Source: Blattamonas nauphoetae (Eukaryota; Preaxostyla; Oxymonadida). From it: a DNA stretch of 64,000 nt. The notes under the pieces are model-generated. The model was not told the DNA's origin, made no database searches, and saw only the letters and a program-made list of their open reading frames with translations. This document shows positions 33,701 to 43,482 of this stretch, in pieces. The translations under genes and the position numbers were made by a program. The stretch covers positions 372,001 through 436,000 of the forward strand of contig JARBJD010000026.1 in the NCBI GenBank assembly GCA_033064195.1, in the 5' to 3' direction. Within the stretch, counting starts at the first letter, position 1; the number at the start of each line of letters is the position of its first letter.

Positions 33701-34731
33701 TTGCACGCAAAATAAAAGCACTGTTGAGCTGGCTGATTCCTGTGGTGGCATCGGTCTGTTTGGTTGTTCTGGTTGCGATCATTGTGATTGTTTTGCTTCG
33801 TCGGCGGAAGAAGAATTCACAAGTTGCTCAGAAAGAGATGGAAGACCAAGTGCATTTCCAAGTTGAGGACAAGATGGAAGTGGTGGATGGAGATTCCACA
33901 CACCAAGTGATTTGCTCGGACGGAATGAGCCACTCTGCATTCGACACTTCTGGGAATCAGCAGCCAATCGTTCACAGCACGCAGGAGGAAAGAAAGATGC
34001 AGACAAAGGCGGAGTCTGTGGAAGTGATGGCGTGCAGTGGAGGGTTTGAAATCTCGGCGACAACAGTAACGAACACTCTTTATTCCATCTTGCACGTGGA
34101 ACACGAAGAGATTGGGAAGCGATTGATTGGGATGCAGATTGTGAATGGTCTGAAGCAGGTCGTTGCTCATCGCGGATGGAGTGATGTTCTGACTCGCCTT
34201 TCGTCTCACTGGATTCTGATTGACGCGACTGGGAATGTTCAACTGAAACTTCAAATGAACGCGTCAGAAGCTGAACAAGAAGCTGCACTGACCCAAATGC
34301 GGAACCCGAACATTGCTGGAATCGAGAATGAACTCAATCAGAGTGAAGGAAGCGGACGAGCAGGACAAGAAGAACAAAACAAAGTTGGGATGGATGGTCT
34401 TCGCTGGCGAGCACCTGAAGTTGTTGGATCGAAGGGAGTTGGGGTGGATGGGCACAAAGCGTCAGTTTTTAGTCTTGGCCTGATCTTGTGGGAGATTGAG
34501 ACTGGTCAAGTGCCGTATGGAGAACTGGATGCAGTGAATGCTCAGCGGCAGTCGGGAACAGGAACACCGCCGAAAATGGAATCGCTGAAAGACGAAGAAT
34601 TCATCACTCTGATCCATCGCTGTGTTTCAGTTGATCCTGAGCAGCGTCCAACGCTGACTGAAGTTGGAGAGTTCCTCTCTTCTCACCGTGATGAAACGAT
34701 TGGTGGATCTGGAAACGAGATGAAAGAATGA
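30745..34731 (+). CDS. Surface gene B: beta-helix surface protein with kinase-like tail
   Basis: 1328 residues from the ATG at 30745. Residues 1-18 form a signal peptide-like start (MSLTTLWIILSQLLTVQA). Up to about 720 lie parallel beta-helix repeats with recurring GGG, CxFxxC and DCxF motifs. Immunoglobulin-like repeats follow to about 980. A membrane span lies at about 991-1022 (LIPVVASVCLVVLVAIIVIV, followed by LRRRKK). The cytoplasmic tail holds a kinase-like C-lobe: LRWRAPEVV (APE motif, about 1218), SVFSLGLILWEIETGQVPYG and CVSVDPEQRPTLTEV. There is no glycine loop, VAIK lysine, HRD or DFG; the HRD region reads LSSHWILIDATGN. This points to a type I surface receptor-like protein with a pseudokinase tail. 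It looks intact. Confidence 0.85.
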   Translation: MSLTTLWIILSQLLTVQARQDQTPKSLSLFLHKETRKLNENGNKAVSLLMEGIYIGNKIEISDESIELSGVSSASSRRTRIEIGGDMVSPSKSKNDENMMNRNAGTDENYLFWLRNSSLLLKSLELSLVDNSEESLHCGQKNEDSRLGIVSDSVLRIADSIVAVSGSSSAIVISSPNMFSPTMSTSVVVENSKILNDVGAMRGLVETSGFGGVGGSRSISIVGCLFDSFRILGKDGIGLSLTGRSPKSEEDVGRLSSSLIGCSFVNMSSIGSSHLPHAPHLSQMMLGCVVSLSSSHLSGSTLRDVNCGGSVLCSNSSFSSLLSSPHDNSDAPSITLPDGSSPSFDDTTPYSYNNTSGPDSSFASFSHCHFVSDPTPSSTRPLTFDHYTGSITLLSCSFTNAVLDAFSGGAVFLNSASTPDTNTVRIELCNFTDCSAQFKGGGLYLSNKAIVTVTGCRCGRCSHTETETKCQGGGMFISLTSTPDSSLSDLSFEGCTSSYNGGGLHLANAQSSHVFTSLSFKRCSALYSNFGGNGGGMFVVISSSDGDVASLSHLKFDECKTDEQGGGLKISSNDDPVSLIDCEFINCTMTTPAAMKGMGGGLHASVYSSVLNVTGCRFIDCSATALGGAMHVQMCGLEMSDCHVKNCLSMPSGAVCIHPSGDSPILLKDSLFVGNTVSDTPTYFLSSPLTQDAVQFADFLINNLLNQNPSDVSINNCWTTTPNSVGMYTFGPNPETGVFSYTRQFKDAFLKMGPYLTQKVEASADVVSRRIDVIVKGKVPLESQIYEMRLTEADGSNEMTGHLKFSDGVGSLLPSSNVRLEFSKSYVITSIVGVIPSSSEMNEISITTEKWAFNLAGSLDQFSFTTPDLPPPALAGSSAHLTDKDRPYAFIIVHFDREVSGSYEIVVEERGKDERIRVVVNGSSLEGESENILVVGDDRVLTHNSTYTIKSIVPSEGSETSTIIWMNKTITFTIPESTYSPGNEELARKIKALLSWLIPVVASVCLVVLVAIIVIVLLRRRKKNSQVAQKEMEDQVHFQVEDKMEVVDGDSTHQVICSDGMSHSAFDTSGNQQPIVHSTQEERKMQTKAESVEVMACSGGFEISATTVTNTLYSILHVEHEEIGKRLIGMQIVNGLKQVVAHRGWSDVLTRLSSHWILIDATGNVQLKLQMNASEAEQEAALTQMRNPNIAGIENELNQSEGSGRAGQEEQNKVGMDGLRWRAPEVVGSKGVGVDGHKASVFSLGLILWEIETGQVPYGELDAVNAQRQSGTGTPPKMESLKDEEFITLIHRCVSVDPEQRPTLTEVGEFLSSHRDETIGGSGNEMKE

Positions 34732-35399
34732 GGACGACCTCTGATTGCTCGGACTGTTGAATGATCGCGATGCTCACCTCGCACTTCATTCTCTCCTCCT
34801 CACATTGGAGGACTTGGTCGTTCACTGACCACGATTTTCCTTCCATCTGTCCCATCTCTTTGTTCTCTTCTCTTCTCTTGATTTGTTACTGTCGGAGAAC
34901 GAACTGCATTTCAATGCGAACAGGCTCGTCTCACGTCACAATCCACTATATTTATATTCGTGTCATTTCGTCTTGATTGAGTGTGTCTGGAGATCAGCTC
35001 ACACTTCTCTTTACTCGCCCCTCACTAACTTTCTTATTGGATTATGTCTGCTTCAATCCATCGCTGTTGAATTGGGGAAAGCACGTTAGCATTTTCTCTC
35101 TCAACACGGACCACTCTCTCCGATCTCACCCATCATCTTTCGTTTCTCGGATTGATTTATCACGCCTCACATCACCCCAATCTCTCACACGCTCCGCTTC
35201 CGGTTCATTTTGAGACTCTTCACGTTTGGGAACGGTCTCTGGATGATCTGGAAGCCTTCTTATTGTCTGGAGCAACATGTGAGTAATTTTATGCTGCATT
35301 CTGTTGTTATTTACAGTTTCTTTCATCTCGAACTATTTGATTGATTTATCACATTTATGTTTATGGGACGCTGGAAACAGTTCGTAAGAAGAAAAGAAG
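34732..35399. other. Intergenic, no gene seen
   Basis: Spacer between surface genes B and C/D; T/C-rich, with no supportable gene. Confidence 0.5.
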
Positions 35400-38300
35400 A
35401 TGCTCTTCCTTATCATCTTTCTACAAGTCCTCTGCTCCCCGCAAGTTCCTTCCCGTGGATCCCAATCGTCACTTTCAAGCTTTTTTGGCAAGAATCAGGA
35501 TGCGACTTTAAACCACATCCAAATGGTTTCAGAGATTGTTCACATCCAAACAAACATTATAATCTCTACCACAATCAGAGTTAGATCCCATACGCTCTCA
35601 TTAGTTGGCAATAATACCTCGTTGTTGTTCAATCATAACACCGAACTTCAAACCGACACCAACCAATTCTCAAGATATACCAGCCCCTCCGACCATCAAA
35701 ACCCAACATCGGAACAATCATCCAATGACCAGGCTACCCAAATGCTATTTATGTTTGATGCTTCAAATAGCACCTTTTGCGTGACAAGTGTTCAGGTGGA
35801 CTGCAGCTCGGGAAGAAATGGGGTCTGTTCGGTTTCAGGCTCTCACGTACAGTTTTCGACAAGCACGATCTCAACAAACGGATTCTGCTCGCCCTTCATG
35901 ATCAGCATATTGGATTCTGAAACATGCCAATGTCGGTCGTCTGTTCTCCTAATCGGCGTCACTCACCTCTCCAAAACACACACCTTGCCACCCTTCGTCG
36001 GACTTTTGAACCCATCAACTGTGCAATCATCTGCCCCCAACTCATATTTTGATGTATCCTCGTCGGATACTCAGGCAGGCGTGTCTGTGACAGGAATCGA
36101 CCTCCACATCGACTCGACGTGGTTCTCAGTTGGAACAGGCCCTCTCTTCTCGTTCGGTCTGGCAGAAGAACAATGGCTGCTCGAAGCTTTACACTCGCTG
36201 CGAATGGAGACAGCGCTGGTGGGAAGCTCGTTGGCGAATGTAACAAACAGAAGACTGGAAAGAAGGAAGAACATACTTTTTGGAGGAGACGTGAGTCAGC
36301 GAGTGGTTGGAAGCGAGGTCGGTCGGAGCATAAACCACGACAGCGGAACAGCGATGATGGATGGGAACTTGGGAGGGAATGTGAATTGTGTGAACACGTC
36401 GTTCTGGGAATGCATGCACGAAGGAAACGACGATCCCTCGTTCACCAACGAGAACATCACTGACTCCCATCCCATCGGCCGCCAAGAGTTCAACGCCACT
36501 TCCACAGCCACTCTCATCTCGTACTCACTCTGCACTTTCAAAAACATGTATTCCACTGCAAACAGAAGAGGAGGAGCCGCAATCCTCGTCAACGGCACAG
36601 CAGCCTCTCTCTCCGCGAAGGACTGCTTCCTCCGGAGATGCCAAGTGAACGCCGACCACTTTGAAGGGGGAGCAATCTGCGTCTGGGGCATTGCAGACTC
36701 TGCGCAATATTTCGAACTGCGACAGTGCTCTTTCTCGGAATGCTATTCAAAAGGGACATACGTCAGTACTGGCGGATGCATCAGTCTGATATTCACATCA
36801 GTGACAATCACAGACAGCTTCTTTGAGAAGGGCCAAGCTCAGTACGACGGAGCCCTCACTCTCTCAAATGGCACACACAGCACACTCTCCAACTGTGCCT
36901 TCGTCCTCTGCTCTGCGTCGGATCGGGGTGGAGCGGTTGGGGTGTATTACGATGCCACTGTCAGTTTCTCATTCGTCCAGTTTCGTGAGTGCAGGTCGCC
37001 ATCCGCCTGGTCTGGTCAAGACGTCTTCTTCTACACTCTGAAGCTCGCTCAGGTCTCTGAAGGAGTGTTCAAGCACTGTGATTCCACCTCTGGTGCTAAA
37101 AACGTGTACTGCATTTCTGATAATGCTTTCGACAACAGTCTCATCACACCAATCGAATCCGTACCGACACTCTCCAACGTCGACATCCAGTTTGACGAGG
37201 AACAGATGCTGGCTGTTGTGTGTGTGACCACGACGGAAGAAATTGGAGGGACGATGGGAGTTCTGCTGAATGACCTGAATGTGCCTCGGCTTGTCCATGT
37301 CGTGTTCGGAACTGAAACAAAGCCAAGCACAACAGGAACAGCAGTTGTCTCGTCGGGACCGAACGGAATCCTTCCAGTGGCAGAATACACTCCCCTCAAC
37401 TACTCCCTCTGCTCAGCCCTCTTCCCTCCTCCCACCGTCCTGAACTGTGTGTGCTCCCTGAGTGATGCGAACACCAGTCTCGTCGTTGTGAGCGGAATCT
37501 GTTTGGTGGAAGGCGACTATCTCATGAAAGTGAAGAAAGGGCAGGACGGAGAAGAGAAAGAGATTTCATTGGCGTGGGTGAACTCGAGGGCATTGCAGGG
37601 AACAGCGATACTTTATCCGTCGACAAATGAAGGAAGATTGGAATGGGACTCGGAATACGAAGTGACGAGTGTTGTGAGGACGCAAAGTGAGGATGTCCCG
37701 ATCTCGACTGCTGGAACAATCAAGTTCACGACGCCGAAGGAGCCGATTCGGATTGAAGGAGCAGACTGCTCGCTTGGGGGAAAGAAAGAGAAGGCGGGAG
37801 TTGTGGAGTTTTGGGGAGTGGGTCTGTCGAGTGGGAAAGAATACACTCTGAAAGTGCAGAAAGAGGAGGGAGGAGTCGGGACAGGTAATGTGATCGAGTT
37901 GGAGGGGATGTTCTCTTCGGAAAGTGAAGCAGGATCCCGCTTCCACTCTGAGGCGATCTTCGAAGAAACTACGCCTTGCCTATCGTTTGGGGAGACATAT
38001 TTGGTCGTTGGGGTTGTTGTGGGAGGAGAGGAAGGAGCGGTGAACCTAAACGTTGGCTTCTCTGTTCCTTCTGAGCCGAGTCGATTGACGAAAATCACAG
38101 CGAGTGCATTCACCGACGCAGAAAAGACTCAAATCAAACTGTCATTTGAAGGACGCGCTCTGAAAGCGAGCACATCGTACGAGATGATTCTGAAGTCGAT
38201 TGTTGGAGAAGGAGAAACAGGACACGAAAAGACACTTGTGTTGACAACCGACGTGGATGGAGAGTTTGAGAGATTTGCTGTGATTCTTTATCCAACTCAA

Positions 38301-41131
38301 GAAGACGAAACAAAAAGGAAACAACTGACACATCGTTCTTGACTCCACCGGAACCAACTCGCATCGAAGATTGTGTCAGCGCACAGTTGGACAAAGATCG
38401 GACGAAATTGGCACTTATCTTGACCGGCCGACGGCTGACTTCTCATCAAGTGTCGATCTGTCTCAGAGATGAATCACAAGAGTGGCTTCCTCTCTCCCCA
38501 ATCACAATTGAGAATGACACGCACTGTTTGGTTGTGTTTGAGGTTGGGAAAGAACAAGACGCTTCCACTCTCGCTTATGGGAAGGAGTACACTCTCCAAC
38601 AAGACGGAGAATCAACTTACTGTGTTGTAATGAGTGACATTGTTATTTCTGTTCCCAATCCACCCTCTCTTCGCGAGATCAAGTTCTCATTCTCAAACAA
38701 TTTGAACACGAGCTGTGTAGTGGAAGTATGTGGGAGCGATCTGGTTGCTTCGACAGAATACAACTTGACACTGAACGCATCGCTTTGGATGATCATCCGT
38801 TTCTCGTCGTCGACGAAAGGAAAATCGGACGAGCTTCAGATTGGATGGGGTGAAGGTCTGGAATTCGAGACAGAATACACAGTGACATCCATCAAGCCGA
38901 TACGCGAGAAAGATGGAGATCTCGAAGAATCGGGAACATTGTCTGGAAAAACAGGGAAGCGACCATCGTCGTTCAACATCTTCACTGATTCGTCGTCATC
39001 GGAAGGAAGTCCATTTTGTGGAGATTTGGAGCGAGCTTGCTCTTCGATCTCAGAAGTGTGGAAGATTATGTCTGGACTCTCGATTCTTCGACCCACAATA
39101 GAGATTGTGGACTCAGTGACGATGAGCGAAGGGATCCGGATTGTTGGAGGGATGCATGTTGTGATCCGAAATGGGACGAGTTCAGAACCATCACTGATCG
39201 TTCCTTCTTCCTTCTCACTGCACTCGTTGTCTGCAGTGATTGTTGTTGAAGCGACTGGATTCCTCGAGCTTCGGAATGTGGATGTGTCGCTTGAGTCTTC
39301 TGATCAGTCGTTCGTCTTCCTCTCCGCCACTCAAGCAACGATCATTCTGCGAGAGGGATCAATCACAGGACTGGCGACGTTGCCTCCAACACAGAACGAG
39401 GAAGAATCCGAAGATGTCTGTTCATGGACAAGTGGAATCCTTCAGTTGGATGACTGCACAACCACGATCTCCCGCCAAGACTTCACTCATCTCTCGCAAG
39501 GTGCGGTCAACATGAAAGGAGGATCTTTCAAAGTCGAGACCAGCCTGTTCCACGACAACACTCCAGCTGAATCCTCCTTCCCAGCTCTTCGTCATAATGT
39601 GTTCTGCTCTGGGAATGGAACAGTTGATGTCGGGAGCATGGCAGAAGGCGATGGGTACGATGGGAGCAGCGGTTGGTTCTCAACGTCTGGCTGTTCGGTG
39701 TCTGGACTCGCATCTCTCGTTGTCTCTCCATTCTTCGTTCCATCACTCTCCAACTCGTCAACAAGCTCGTTCGACACGAAGAAGGAACACTTCGAAATCG
39801 AAGTGAAAGGATCGACACTGATTCCCTGTGGGTTGATTTTGGAAGTGTTTGAAATGACGAAAGACAAGAAAGAAGGAACACCAACACGATCTTTGCTCAA
39901 CCAAAACACAACCACTTCATTCACCGAGACATCCATCAAACTTTCACTTCCGTCATCGTCGCTCAGCTCGCTGAAACCTGAACTGGAATGGCGAGGTCGA
40001 CTCATCTTCGGAGAAGAACGACGAACTAACACAACATTCATCATTCAACAAAGCAAAACCGATAAATTCGCTCAATCTGTGAAAGACAACATGAAATGGT
40101 GGCTCCCGCTAGTTATTGTCATGGCTGTTGCTCTTCTCGTCCTCATTCTGCTGATCATTGTGTGCTTGTGGAGGAGAAAAAAGAATGAGAAGAAAGAAGA
40201 CTCAACGCATCTGATGTCAGTGCAAGAGATGGATGTGGAGAAAGACGAAGTTGGAGATGAAGATGGAGACAGGGAGACAGCTCATGTCTCGTCAGTTCGA
40301 GGACTAAATGGGAACACTGTGAACGTTGTTCAGTGGACAGATGGACAAAGCATCCCAGAGACGAAAGAGGAAGGGAAGGAAGGGCAAGAGATCGCGTCTG
40401 AGAACAGAGTCTACGGATTGAGCTGTGGAGAGAAGGAAGGAGTTGTGGAAGTTGTTGACAAGACAGAAACACTTTATCGTCGTCTGCATGTCTTAAAACT
40501 TGGAGTGAATCGTCGTTGGGCGCAGATGTCGGTTGCACGAGGGTTGTTGCATGCGATGAGGATGTCAGAATACTCAGCGATTCTAACAGAGCTGACATCG
40601 CACTCAGTTGTGCTGAGTGGAGAGAGGAAGATGAATCTGATTCTGAAGACAGACTTTCCTCAGCCAGATCCACTATCTGACCATCCATCCCAACAGACAC
40701 AACAACAGCCACCTCAGATCGCGTGTCCTGACCCTCTTCGTCAGAGTGAAGTCCATCAGGACGATCTTCGGTGGAAGGCACCAGAAGAAGGGGAAGAGCG
40801 AGAAGAGAGAAATCAAAAAACCGAGAGAGGAGTTGGGAAGGAGTTTGATCGAACGAAAGCGTCAGTTTTTCGGCTTGGCCTCGTCTTGTGGGAAATTGAG
40901 ACTGGTCTTGTTCCGTTCGCAGAGCAGGATGGAGTGAATGCGCATCGGAACATGTCGATTGGGATTGTGCCGAAGATGAACGGTGTGGGAGAGAAGATGA
41001 AAGGGCTGATTGAGGAATGCCTGTCTGTGAATCCCGAGGAGCGTCCATCTGTGGAATCGATTATTTCTCGACTGTCATCGACGGACGAGAAAGAATCCAC
41101 GCAGAAAGCACAACAAGTGACACTCTCCTGA
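35400..41131 (+). CDS. Surface gene C/D: large beta-helix surface protein with kinase-like tail, one frameshift
   Basis: The start ATG at 35400 begins a hydrophobic leader (MLFLIIFLQVLCSPQV). A first open stretch runs to 38342 (980 residues) and a second, in the next frame, from about 38315 to 41131. The second has no ATG of its own, and the repeat unit ...TPPEPTRIED continues across. The change lies at an A5 run (38312-38316); one base more would keep the frame. The ectodomain has beta-helix then immunoglobulin-like repeats (TPKEPIRIEG, TPPEPTRIED). The membrane span is near 40090-40180 (WWLPLVIVMAVALLVLILLI). The tail is kinase-like: DDLRWKAPEE, SVFRLGLVLWEIETGLVPF, CLSVNPEERPSVESI, again without N-lobe, HRD or DFG. 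It is either a recent pseudogene or a sequence error. Confidence 0.8.
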
Positions 41132-41923
41132 CACACACACAGAACATCCCACCAATTCAAACCAATCACTCCGCATGGCACAACGACATACCACATCCAC
41201 ACTCTCAATCACCCACCTCATTTCATTCTACAAAAGCACGTCACAGGATGGAAGATGGACCATGTCATTCCATCTCTCTCCTTCTTCCTTTCTCCTCTCC
41301 TTTAGCAATGGTCAGCTCCAATACTTCTGTATCTTCTTTGCACGTCACTCATCTGACACATCGACCATGAACACCACATGTCTGTCGGGAAAGGAGAGAT
41401 TTTTAATTCCTGACTTCGGGCGAGACCTCAGCCTTGCCAACCATCAACTATTTTAATCTTCTTCATTTCGGACCTTTTTCATCACAATTTCTTCGGACTC
41501 TTTTAGTTCTCGTTTCGTGAGGTGATCTTTCGTTCTTGTCTGGAATTCGTCTCACTTCTTCTTCTCACTTCTCATCTCGTTTCTCCATCACACATATCAC
41601 TCATTTGGGAGCATTTCACCCTTCGTGACGCCACATTGATCCATTTCTGAGCAATCTTTTGTCAATGTAGAATTTGAACGTTCTTGGAACTCGTCTGAAA
41701 AACATCAGGGTCTTCAAAAGGGATGGATTACTTTCTCGACAATTGTGGTTTCTTTTGATGACTATTCCTTCACATTATCTTTGTCCCAGATTGATCTGAC
41801 CCATAACGTGTGATATCACACTTCCACAATCTGAATGACAACATTTAACACGATCATTACAAGTAATTTTGTCTGTCCTCATCTCAATTTTCATGAACTT
41901 CTACTCCATCATGTGATTCATTA
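41132..41923. other. Intergenic, possible upstream exon not resolved
   Basis: AT-rich spacer. A possible 5' splice site (AAGTAATTTTG near 41862) and a 3' splice site (CATTAG at 41918-41923) could belong to the following gene, but no upstream exon is convincing. Confidence 0.35.
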
Positions 41924-43175
41924 GTTTGATACTAACCAACAACTCGTGATTGAAGTGAATGCGTTGAAAGAGCGGAATCAAACCCTCCAAGACCGTGTAG
42001 ATCAACTAGAAAGTGATAGTGAGACATTCAAGCAGACTATAAGTGCTCAACAGGACCAGATTCATCAACAGAATGAAACAATCGCTGAACTGAAATCTAT
42101 TCTCGAAAACGAAAAGAACACAAATGCAGACACCTCTCTTGAAAGAAAGTACTTTGGTTTGTCATTCCCTCATGTATCATCCTCAACAGGTAGTTCTGCT
42201 TTCGTGAATTGGTGCGAAGAACAACCAGACTATTTTCTCGAAGAAGCAATTGTCTTTCAGTCTCTCGTTGCCACAATAAAGTCCCAGCCGGCACTAGATG
42301 ACTTTCTCAAAGATTCAGCGGTGATATTTCTCGAATCTGTGGTTCCAAAGATGATGGAATCAATTGACGCATTTCTCAGAAACTTTGTTTCATCCTCTGA
42401 TGCATCTTATACCAACTTCATGCAGTCCGTTAAGGTGCTCCTTTCTTCACCATATCAAACAATCACCACAGCAGCAATGAAAATGCTCCAAAACCTCGTT
42501 GGGAACTGTTCGCCTACAGTCACCGTTTCCCTCATCAAAGCTGATCTAATCCCTCAACTGATCACAACTCTCAATCCACTTTCTCTTTCATTCGCTGCAG
42601 CAGCCAATGTCCATACCTGTCTGATATCAATCGTCAAAGATTCTTTCTCGCTCGCAACTTCGAATGGTCTTGACCAACTCGAAAGTCACGGTTTCGATGG
42701 ACAAGATTATCGCGAAACGGTTCTGAAGCAAGTTCTCGCCCCTTCGGAACAGTATATCCGCCGTTTGTGTGTGAACCGCTATTCGATCGTCGATGGTGGC
42801 CTGTCAAATGAATTCATACGTCTTCTTGCCTATCTCCTCCGAATATCTCTTTCCTATCAACCAACAATGGAATTACTTCTTGATATGCCAGTGTTTCTCA
42901 CGGTCCCAAGTTGTCTCGAATTCTTCGATCATGAGCACTCGATCTGGATTTTTCTGTTTACCATGGACCTTGTTCGGTGGAACTGGAACAGAGCACGGGG
43001 AGAAGAACGACAGATATGGAAGATAATGCATCGAATGTTGAGAAAAGAGGGCATCGAAGATGTGATGAAGGAAAAACTGCAAAACGCCAAAAACGGACGC
43101 TTCTCAAGATCGATTGTTGACGACTCGATCATGTGGAACAACCTGCTGGGCATGAACCTTAACAGATCATATTAG
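41924..43175 (+). CDS. Coiled-coil plus armadillo-type protein, 5' end unresolved
   Basis: The open frame begins after a stop/3' splice-like CATTAG and has no early ATG. It starts with a coiled coil of about 60 residues (ALKERNQTLQDRVDQLESD, QQDQIHQQNETIAELKS). A helical armadillo-type domain follows: IVFQSLVATIKSQPALDDF, LKADLIPQLITTLNPLS-like segments, QVLAPSEQYIRRLCVNRYS, ending NNLLGMNLNRSY. The same ending style (GMNLP) is seen in gene F. In oxymonads such domains often follow a kinase, but none is visible upstream. It is either the last exon of a gene whose start I cannot find, or a 5'-truncated copy. Confidence 0.6.
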
Positions 43176-43482
43176 AATCAGACGAGAACCAGCGAACCTT
43201 TCGAACACCATCCCTATCAGTACATCAGCCTCCATTCACTTCACCGTCTCACTTCTTCATTCATGAATCAGATGAAAACTTTCGTGCTCATGTCTTCGCT
43301 TCCTATCCTCTTCACCGACTCCCTCATTCGTTTCGAATCCGATTTCCTGTTGAAATAACAACTTCGGTGTATGATGAATGGAGGAGATCCAATGGTGAGG
43401 GGTGATCCAGCTTCTCAGAAGCGGTCCAAACAGATTATGATGCGACTGAGCCAGTCAGGACCCATACTCCGAACTGGAATCA

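Noticed and set aside
38339-38342. Overlapping stop and start of two separate surface genes
   Set aside because: The second frame begins with TTG, not ATG, and a repeat unit runs across the join; a frameshift in one gene explains it better.
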